A stretch of DNA of 8,044 bases from an uncultured Clostridia bacterium (GTDB lineage: Bacteria > Bacillota > Clostridia > Christensenellales > UBA3700). The stretch covers positions 1 to 8,044 of the forward strand of contig CAMWPK010000063.1 of NCBI GenBank assembly GCA_947176115.1, given 5' to 3'. Position numbers and translations under genes: made by a program. The stretch's first letter is position 1; every line of letters begins with the position of its first letter. The notes below the pieces were generated by a model. The model saw only the letters and a list, made by a program, of their open reading frames with translations. It did not search any database and was not told the origin of the DNA. Below, one piece after another: positions 1 to 4,430 of this stretch.

Positions 1-1020
1 CATTTTTTCCATCTGCGAGAGATAGTCCTCTAGAGTAAAAGAATTGGTCTTCATCTTCTTTTGCATCTCTAAGGCTTCTTGCTCGCTAAAAGCCGATTGC
101 GCCTTTTCGATAAGAGTGAGCACGTCGCCCATACCCAATATTCTTGAAGCCATTCTATCAGGATAGAAAATCTCTATATCGCTGAGTTTTTCGCCTACTC
201 CGCAGAATTTTATCGGCTTGCCCGTAACAGCTCTAATTGATAGCGCCGCGCCACCTCTGGTGTCGCCGTCAAGTTTGGTCAATACTACGCCCGTGACGTC
301 CATAACCTCATTGAACTTATCGGCTACGTTTACCGCATCTTGACCTGTCATAGAATCTACTACGAGAAGTATTTCGTGCGGATTAAACGTCTTTTTAAGT
401 CCGCTGATCTCGTCCATCAACTCTTCGTCAATATGCAATCTGCCCGCCGTATCCACGATAAGCACGTCGTTACCCGAATGCTCGGCTTGTTTGAGAGCCT
501 CTTTTACAATCTTTTGAGGATTGATTTGTCCCTTTTCAAATACGGGTACGTTGGCGTTCTTGCCTACTATCTGCAATTGCTTTATTGCCGCAGGTCTGTA
601 AATATCGCACGCAACCAGCATTGGATTCTTGCCTTGCTTGCGGAGCATTACGGCAAGTTTTCCGCACATAGTCGTCTTACCGCTACCCTGAAGTCCGCAC
701 ATAAGTATTATGGTAGGCGGTTTGTCGGCAATATTGATTTTGCTATGATTGGTACCCATTATGGCAATAAGTTCTTCATTTACGACCTTGATTACCTGCT
801 GGGTAGGATTTAGTCCTTTGAGTATGTCGTCGCCCACAGCCTTTTCGCTGACGTTGTTGATAAACTGCTTGACAACCGCAAGATTTACGTCCGCTTCCAA
901 AAGAGCAATACGGACCTCTCTCATAGCCTGCTTTACTTCAAGCTCAGTCAGCTTGCCTTTGTCTTTCATTTTGGAAAATATATGCGACAGTCTTTCGCTA
1001 AGTCCGCTGAACGCTCCCAT
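1..1020 (-). CDS. ffh: Signal recognition particle protein Ffh (SRP54), 3' end cut off by the window
   Basis: SRP GTPase that binds signal sequences of nascent membrane proteins together with SRP RNA and delivers the ribosome to FtsY. The 340 codons present read without interruption. They hold the N domain (about residues 1-90), the G domain with P-loop GLQGSGKTT (109-117), CDIYRPAA (138-145), DTAGR (190-194) and TKLDGDTRGG (248-257), then the linker FYPDRMASRILGMGD (285-299) and the first part of the M domain. Family members are about 440-450 residues, so roughly the last 100 residues, including the RNA-binding M-domain helices, lie outside the window. The ATG is preceded by AGGAGG (1025-1030), a near-perfect Shine-Dalgarno. 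It lies 19 bp behind ylxM with no terminator between, so the two are co-transcribed. Identification is certain from the motifs. Confidence 0.98.
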   Translation of the reverse strand, partial: MGAFSGLSERLSHIFSKMKDKGKLTELEVKQAMREVRIALLEADVNLAVVKQFINNVSEKAVGDDILKGLNPTQQVIKVVNEELIAIMGTNHSKINIADKPPTIILMCGLQGSGKTTMCGKLAVMLRKQGKNPMLVACDIYRPAAIKQLQIVGKNANVPVFEKGQINPQKIVKEALKQAEHSGNDVLIVDTAGRLHIDEELMDEISGLKKTFNPHEILLVVDSMTGQDAVNVADKFNEVMDVTGVVLTKLDGDTRGGAALSIRAVTGKPIKFCGVGEKLSDIEIFYPDRMASRILGMGDVLTLIEKAQSAFSEQEALEMQKKMKTNSFTLEDYLSQMEKM

Positions 1021-1039
1021 ATTCCCTCCTATAGGCATC

Positions 1040-1363
1040 TCAATCTTTGAGAATATCTATTGCCTTTTTTAATTTTTCTTGTCCGACTTCGCCACAATCA
1101 GACAAAGCCTCATGCAATAAGTCTACCACACTTTGCGACTTCTTGACAAGCCCTAACTTCTCTTCATATCCCACGAGTTGCTTTTCCGCTCTCTTCAAAG
1201 CGTCCCTAACGCCTTGCGGAGATATGCCGTGTTCCTCAGCAAGTTCGCTTAATGACATATCAAGATTGTAATATCCGTCGATAAGCTGTCTTTGATAATC
1301 CGTCAACAGACTTCCGTAATAGTCATTGTATATACTGATAAATAGTCTGTCTTTCTTCTCCAT
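1040..1363 (-). CDS. ylxM: YlxM/p13 family DNA-binding-like protein (UPF0122), SRP-associated
   Basis: A 107-aa protein of the YlxM/p13 family, which is encoded next to ffh in many Bacillota and reported in streptococci to interact with SRP components. It resembles sigma-factor region 4: a helical start with LTDYQRQLIDGYYNLDMSLSE (residues 20-40), a helix-turn-helix of about residues 37-62 (LAEEHGISPQGVRDALKRAE), and a charged C-terminal helical tail. Length is usual for the family. The ATG at 1363 has only a weak ribosome binding site (AGAG close to the start), in contrast to the strong one before ffh. It is the first gene of a ylxM-ffh unit and sits about 36 bp below the predicted transcription start. 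DNA binding is inferred from the fold and has not been shown here. Confidence 0.93.
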   Translation of the reverse strand: MEKKDRLFISIYNDYYGSLLTDYQRQLIDGYYNLDMSLSELAEEHGISPQGVRDALKRAEKQLVGYEEKLGLVKKSQSVVDLLHEALSDCGEVGQEKLKKAIDILKD

Positions 1364-1405
1364 ATCTCTAAAGCATCTTTACTTTATAAAGGGTTTTGCC
1401 TTTAT

Positions 1406-1434
1406 ATCTTAGCACTTATATTATTGACTGTCAA
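1406..1434 (-). promoter_or_regulatory. Sigma-A type promoter of the ylxM-ffh operon
   Basis: On the minus strand there is a perfect -35 TTGACA (1429-1434), a 17-bp spacer, and a -10 TAAGAT (1406-1411) preceded by TGC, which is an extended -10. The expected transcription start is near 1399, giving a leader of about 36 nt before ylxM. All elements are near optimal, as expected for a constitutively and strongly expressed SRP operon. The promoter lies directly behind the lipoprotein terminator, so the operon is insulated from upstream transcription. Confidence 0.88.
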
Positions 1435-1512
1435 GAATTATTTATTAATATTTGTAGTTATTATTTCTTTTGATGAATTTAATCTAGCCATTTTTTTTAT
1501 AAAAATGCTAAA

Positions 1513-1540
1513 AGGAAAACCGACCCAGGTCGGTTTTCCT
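1513..1540 (-). terminator. Intrinsic terminator of the lipoprotein gene
   Basis: The two arms 1513-1524 and 1529-1540 are perfectly complementary (12 bp, 4-nt loop, GC-rich near the loop). On the minus strand the stem is followed by a U-rich run (TTTAGC then ATTTTT), whereas the plus-strand side has no T run. It begins 20 bp after the lipoprotein stop codon, so it ends that transcript and separates it from the ylxM promoter. Confidence 0.9.
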
Positions 1541-1560
1541 CTAAAGTGATTGTTATTTAA

Positions 1561-2559
1561 TTAGTTTTGAGCTTGATAGGCTTTAATTGCGTCCATTGCC
1601 ACCTTTGGCACATCAACTTTAGTCGTACCAAAATCGGAAAAAGTAGTCCTTGACATAGTTCCGTCAAAGTATGTATAGATAAATTGAGTAATTCTACCAT
1701 TATCTACTACTATAGTGAAGTCATTAAAATACCCCTCTGCGTCTATTGCGGTATTCAACTTATACCCATTTTCTGTCTTAACAAAATACATTGGAACCAT
1801 AAAATATTCATATTTATATAAAAATATTTTAACCTCATCTTCCAAGGATAACGACCCGTTGCTATCATACACTTCCCATTGTCCTTCGTACATATTGGCA
1901 GAATAAGTAAACTTGCCGTCTTCAATAATTGAATAGCCATATCCTTCTATAATATCACCATAACCATATATACAAGACCAAACTGCGCTTTGAGTAATTT
2001 TACAGCCTCCGACTTTATTCCACTCATATCCCTCACCATACTTATTATACTCCTCTACAGTGCAATTAAAATACTTTCCCCAATCAAAGAGAGATGCCCA
2101 AGAGCTAGCGGAAGGCGTTTGACCAATCTCTTCAACTGGAGTATAAAAACGGTAGACATTATCTCCATTAATGTTAAAGCTTACTACGTATACCGTTCTT
2201 TCATAAATGTACGTAGAAGTATTAATGACGTATTCTACTTGCCCTTTCTCAGCGCTTAAAAGACCAACTTTAAGTTTGTCTGAAATTGCAAGCTCGCCAA
2301 TTTCCTCTTGCGTAAGGTCCGACGTCTTAGCATAACTGACGTAATTTGCCATATATCTTATTGATTCAACGGTGATTTCTTCTTGTAAGAAGCCTTTTAC
2401 CGCATTCTCGACACTATCATAGGTCGTCTGTGATATTGCGCCGACAAATGGCGCGCTATTATACCCCTCTTCGCCATCGTCGTTGTTGCAACCTGCGAAC
2501 ACTAGGACGCAGGTCATTGCCATAAGCATTATTAAAATAATTGCTACTGTTTTTTTCAT
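1561..2559 (-). CDS. Predicted secreted lipoprotein of unknown function
   Basis: A 332-aa protein I do not recognise as a characterised family. It begins with MKK and a hydrophobic stretch (residues 4-22), then a lipobox-like F-A-G-C with the cysteine at residue 24. The mature end (NNDDGEE) is acidic and probably flexible. This predicts a lipid-anchored protein on the outer face of the membrane. The rest is rich in tyrosine and in alternating beta-type segments, has no transmembrane segment, and ends with a segment carrying TTFSDFGTTKVDVP before a short helical tail. Phe at -3 of the lipobox is less usual than Leu but acceptable. The start is supported by AAGGAG (2569-2574) nine bases before ATG. 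It has its own promoter and terminator, so it is monocistronic, and it is divergent from an XRE regulator gene. Two operator-like palindromes lie in the shared promoter region. A substrate-binding or envelope-sensing role is possible but cannot be read from the sequence. Confidence 0.85.
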   Translation of the reverse strand: MKKTVAIILIMLMAMTCVLVFAGCNNDDGEEGYNSAPFVGAISQTTYDSVENAVKGFLQEEITVESIRYMANYVSYAKTSDLTQEEIGELAISDKLKVGLLSAEKGQVEYVINTSTYIYERTVYVVSFNINGDNVYRFYTPVEEIGQTPSASSWASLFDWGKYFNCTVEEYNKYGEGYEWNKVGGCKITQSAVWSCIYGYGDIIEGYGYSIIEDGKFTYSANMYEGQWEVYDSNGSLSLEDEVKIFLYKYEYFMVPMYFVKTENGYKLNTAIDAEGYFNDFTIVVDNGRITQFIYTYFDGTMSRTTFSDFGTTKVDVPKVAMDAIKAYQAQN

Positions 2560-2596
2560 TTGAATTTTCTCCTTATAAATTTAATTGGTTAAGTCT

Positions 2597-2626
2597 ATTA
2601 TAATGTTAGACATATCGAACAGTCAA
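2597..2626 (-). promoter_or_regulatory. Promoter of the lipoprotein gene
   Basis: On the minus strand the -35 is TTGACT (2621-2626) and the -10 is a perfect TATAAT (2597-2602), separated by 18 bp. The expected start is near 2590, giving a leader of about 30 nt with AAGGAG in it. The spacer is almost exactly occupied by an operator-like palindrome (2604-2621), so a protein bound there would block RNA polymerase. A TATAAT also reads on the plus strand at 2599-2604 and may serve the XRE gene, though no convincing -35 precedes it. Confidence 0.82.
2604..2621. promoter_or_regulatory. Operator-like imperfect palindrome O1
   Basis: An 18-bp site, TGTTAGACATATCGAACA, in which 14 of 18 positions are palindromic. 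It matches the perfect palindrome O2 at 14 of 18 positions, including TGT/ACA ends and the AGA/ATATC core. It fills the space between the -35 and -10 of the lipoprotein promoter. The likely ligand is the adjacent XRE protein. This is inferred from position and symmetry. Confidence 0.65.
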
Positions 2627-2633
2627 GCAAAAA

Positions 2634-2651
2634 TGTAAGATATATCTTACA
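2634..2651. promoter_or_regulatory. Operator-like perfect palindrome O2
   Basis: The 18-bp sequence TGTAAGATATATCTTACA equals its own reverse complement at every base. Its centre lies exactly 30 bp from the centre of O1, close to three helical turns, so dimers bound at both sites would face roughly the same side of the DNA. It lies 8 bp upstream of the lipoprotein -35 and 8 bp before the XRE start codon, where binding would also affect expression of the regulator itself. Confidence 0.75.
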
Positions 2652-2659
2652 CTAACAAT

Positions 2660-2866
2660 ATGAAAAATTTATTTCCTCAAAGATTAACCGAACTACTTAA
2701 AATTAATAATTTATCCAAGAGAGCGCTTGCAAGAGAAATCGGCGTATCTGTTGCAAGCATTTCCGATTGGTCAACAGGCAAAGTACAGCCAACTGCGGAA
2801 AACATATACCTAGTAGCAAAGTATTTTAACGAATCGTCAGATTATCTTCTTGGGCTTGAGGATTAA
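2660..2866 (+). CDS. Small XRE-family (Cro/C1-type) transcriptional regulator
   Basis: A 68-aa protein that is almost entirely one HTH_3 domain: FPQRLTELLKINNLS (residues 5-19), turn helices LAREIG (23-28) and VASISDWSTG (31-40), then PTAENIYLVAKYFNESSDYLLGLED, the typical closing helix of this family. There is no sensor or dimerisation domain, so it probably acts as a simple DNA-binding dimer, responding to abundance or to a partner. It is divergently transcribed from the lipoprotein gene, and two matching 18-bp palindromes lie between them. It is the only plus-strand gene in the window. No Shine-Dalgarno is visible before the ATG, and the base before it is part of AACAAT. The transcript may be leaderless or weakly translated: a TACACT at 2648-2653 would place a start at about the ATG. 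The family call is firm; the target is inferred. Confidence 0.92.
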   Translation: MKNLFPQRLTELLKINNLSKRALAREIGVSVASISDWSTGKVQPTAENIYLVAKYFNESSDYLLGLED

Positions 2867-2894
2867 AAGCCATATTATCAGTTTAATTGAGTAA

Positions 2895-2930
2895 GATTTC
2901 TCCGCTTCACTTCGTTACGGTCGAAATGAC
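2895..2930. repeat. Short dispersed palindromic repeat, copy A
   Basis: Runs from GATTTCTCC to GGTCGAAATGAC. The ends ATTTC..GAC and GTCGAAAT are inverted, so it is REP-like. It shares its ends with 4117-4142 and, less exactly, 3098-3123. This copy has a longer centre than the others. All copies are intergenic. Confidence 0.6.
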
Positions 2931-2953
2931 ATTTTAACCTTATTATAGTAAAA

Positions 2954-2968
2954 TTGAACAATGTTCAA
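2954..2968. repeat. Palindrome TTGAACAATGTTCAA, copy 1
   Basis: A perfect 7-bp inverted repeat around a single central base. The same 15 bases plus the following ATAT recur at 3042-3060, giving a 19-bp exact match 88 bp away. It resembles a regulator binding site but has no gene start nearby. Confidence 0.7.
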
Positions 2969-3028
2969 ATATATTCTCAGATTATGCTGTATGTTCAAAA
3001 TAATTACTATAAAAGAAGGGTTAAATAT

Positions 3029-3070
3029 AAATCCCCCATAGTTGAACAATGTTCAAATATGGGGATTTTT
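3029..3070. terminator. Probable bidirectional terminator hairpin between the XRE gene and ftsY, containing palindrome copy 2
   Basis: An outer stem of AAATCCCC/GGGGATTT plus CATA/TATG (one bulged C and one mismatch) encloses the palindrome TTGAACAATGTTCAA at 3042-3056, giving about 19 paired bases. On the plus strand it is followed by ATTTTTACT. On the minus strand it is followed by ATTTATATTT. Placed between converging genes, it can end both transcripts, though it lies 163 bp after the XRE stop and about 120 bp after the ftsY stop. Confidence 0.65.
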
Positions 3071-3097
3071 ACTGATATGTGTCGATAAAATGGTAGA

Positions 3098-3123
3098 GAT
3101 TTCTCGACTACGCTTGAAATGAC
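3098..3123. repeat. Short dispersed palindromic repeat, copy B
   Basis: GATTTCTCGAC, a short centre, then GCTTGAAATGAC followed by AT. It has the same ends as the copies at 2895-2930 and 4117-4142, with T in place of C in the right arm. Confidence 0.55.
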
Positions 3124-3189
3124 ATAAGGGTTGCTTCATCCCAGTCCAACTTGAGCCTAACTGCTCGGCGAGAAGTGAGATAGGCAAGA

Positions 3190-4083
3190 CTAAAATAACT
3201 CGTCAATAAAGAACTTGGCATCAAACTCTAGCAGGTCGTCAATACCCTCGCCGACGCCTATGAAGCACACGGGCAATTCTTTCTCAACTGATATCGCAAA
3301 GACTACTCCGCCTTTTGCCGTACCGTCGAGTTTGTTGAGAATAATACCGTCCATATCTATTATTTCGTCAAACGCTTCGACTTGCGACAAAGCGTTTTGT
3401 CCTGTAGTCGCATCAATGACTATATACGTACGGTAATCCGCCTCGGGATATTCTCTTTCAACAACCTTATTTATTTTGCCAAGTTCGTTCATAAGGTTTT
3501 TCTTATTTTGAAGTCTGCCTGCAGTATCTATCAAAACAACGTCGGTATCTTTTGCATTTGCCGACTTGATTGCATCATATACTACTGCGCCGGGGTCGCT
3601 ACCTTCGTCGTGCTTGATTATACGCACCTTGGCTCTATCTGCCCATACTTCAAGCTGTTCGCCTGCGGCAGCTCTAAAAGTATCTGCGGCGGCTAGAACT
3701 ACGCTCTTGCCTTTATTCCTAAAATATTTGGCAAGTTTGCCAAGCGCCGTGGTCTTGCCTACACCGTTTACTCCTGCTACCAATATAACCAATGGATAGG
3801 AATATTCTTCAATATCATAATTGATTGCGTCAATCATTATGCTTTTAAGAAGTTCTTTGCCGTCTTCAGCCTTTTTTATCTTCTTCTTAAAACAAGCGTC
3901 TTTGAACTCCTCAAGAATTTGCTCCGTGGCCTCAACGCCAAGGTCGGATGATATGAGAGTATTCTCCAACTCTTCATAAAATTCGTCGTTAAGTTCTCTT
4001 CCTGCAAAGAGTTGATACATCTTTTTAGAAAAGGCTTCTTTGGTACGTTTTAGTCCTTTTATAAGTTTTTCAAAAAATCCCAC
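3190..4083 (-). CDS. ftsY: SRP receptor GTPase FtsY
   Basis: Membrane-associated receptor that pairs with Ffh, each activating the other's GTPase, to hand ribosomes to the Sec translocon. With the GTG start it is 297 aa: N domain (about 1-90), then the G domain with P-loop GVNGVGKTT (104-112), ADTFRAAA (133-140), DTAGR (186-190), NKLDGTAKGG (250-259) and GVGEGIDDL (276-284). G4 has Asn in place of the usual Thr, which still fits an NKxD reading. There is no acidic A domain, as in many Gram-positive FtsY proteins. Membrane contact would rely on the amphipathic start MGFFEKLIKGLKR. An in-frame TTG at 4095 gives four extra residues, but GGAGG (4089-4093) lies inside that extension and five bases before the GTG. 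The GTG also yields the family's typical MGFF start. The gene follows smc on the same strand after a 347-bp gap. Confidence 0.97.
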   Translation of the reverse strand: MGFFEKLIKGLKRTKEAFSKKMYQLFAGRELNDEFYEELENTLISSDLGVEATEQILEEFKDACFKKKIKKAEDGKELLKSIMIDAINYDIEEYSYPLVILVAGVNGVGKTTALGKLAKYFRNKGKSVVLAAADTFRAAAGEQLEVWADRAKVRIIKHDEGSDPGAVVYDAIKSANAKDTDVVLIDTAGRLQNKKNLMNELGKINKVVEREYPEADYRTYIVIDATTGQNALSQVEAFDEIIDMDGIILNKLDGTAKGGVVFAISVEKELPVCFIGVGEGIDDLLEFDAKFFIDELF

Positions 4084-4116
4084 GGGAACCTCCAATTATT
4101 TATTTTATACGGTTGA

Positions 4117-4142
4117 GATTTCTCCACTGCGGTCGAAATGAC
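4117..4142. repeat. Short dispersed palindromic repeat, copy C
   Basis: GATTTCTCCACTGCGGTCGA followed by AATGAC. Its arms are nearly identical to those of copy A at 2895-2930, with a shorter centre. It lies 34 bp upstream of the ftsY start codon, inside the expected leader. Confidence 0.6.
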
Positions 4143-4282
4143 GTATAGATTCTGACGCTCGCACAAGACGCATCTGCTTGCTCGCTATGCCGTCGCTTCG
4201 CTCCTTACGACTTCACTACGCTTCGCTCAGAATGACGGCAATAAGTCCAAATGACATTAAGTGACAGAAAATCTGCCTCTCT

Positions 4283-4410
4283 CGAGTGCGGAGATTAGTC
4301 GTATTTTTGCCCGTGCTAGGGCGAAATGAAGTCGTCAAGTGTACTAGCCGTACACGTCGACTTCTTGAGTCCCGACGTTAGGGTAAAAAGACGGCTGATA
4401 TACGCACTCG
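4283..4410. repeat. 128-bp imperfect palindrome (large structured element) between smc and ftsY
   Basis: Arms 4283-4312 and 4381-4410 pair over 30 positions: 24 Watson-Crick, 3 G-T and 3 mismatches, starting with the perfect CGAGTGCG/CGCACTCG. An inner stem pairs 4328-4334 with 4358-4364 (GAAGTCG/CGACTTC), continues as GTGTAC/GTACAC (4339-4344 with 4350-4355) and closes on a 5-base loop. The bases between the stems contain CCC..GGG mini-hairpins on each side (4310-4321 and 4371-4383), so a cloverleaf-like fold is possible. It begins 20 bp after the smc stop codon. It could be a transcript-end or processing structure, or a non-autonomous repeat. I do not recognise a named family. Confidence 0.75.
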
Positions 4411-4430
4411 GTCGTTACTTTGCATCCCTA

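Larger units (their letters stand above)
2867..3189. other. Convergent intergenic region between the XRE gene and ftsY
   Basis: A 323-bp gap without a credible gene. It holds two copies of a short dispersed repeat (2895-2930 and 3098-3123) and two identical palindromes TTGAACAATGTTCAA (2954-2968 and 3042-3056). A lone half-site ATGTTCAA lies at 2991-2998, and a terminator-like hairpin is built around the second palindrome. A TATAAA at 3008-3013 followed by AGAAGGG (3014-3020) looks like a -10 and a ribosome site, but no start codon follows at a sensible distance. I see nothing recognisable in 3124-3189. Confidence 0.7.
4084..4430. other. Intergenic region between smc and ftsY
   Basis: A 347-bp non-coding gap between two genes usually found closely linked. 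From low to high coordinates it holds the ftsY ribosome site, a minus-strand TATAAA (4104-4109) that could be a -10 but lacks a good -35, dispersed repeat copy C, and a related stretch at 4211-4237 (CTTCACTACGCTTCGCTCAG then AATGACG). A third AAATGACAT tail lies at 4249-4257, and the large palindrome at 4283-4410. No ORF with a ribosome site is visible. Confidence 0.7.

Noticed and set aside
1755..1940. 61-codon minus-strand frame inside the lipoprotein gene
   Set aside because: It overlaps the lipoprotein in another frame, has no ribosome site and has no plausible domain.
2954..2968. LexA/SOS box
   Set aside because: The Gram-positive SOS box has GAAC-4N-GTTC. This palindrome has GAAC-3N-GTTC and no gene start beside it.
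3042..3122. 26-codon TTG-started frame after AGAAGGG at 3014-3020
   Set aside because: The spacing from the ribosome-like site is about 21 bases, the start is TTG, and the frame runs through the terminator hairpin and repeat copy B.
3128..3142. GGG..CCC hairpin as the ftsY terminator
   Set aside because: Only three outer pairs plus two inner ones with a mismatch, and no T run on the minus strand. The hairpin at 3029-3070 is the better candidate.
4283..4410. SRP RNA, tRNA or known riboswitch
   Set aside because: The conserved SRP RNA tip (GGAAGGAAGC-like) and tRNA T-loop signals are absent, and the symmetry is that of a long palindrome.
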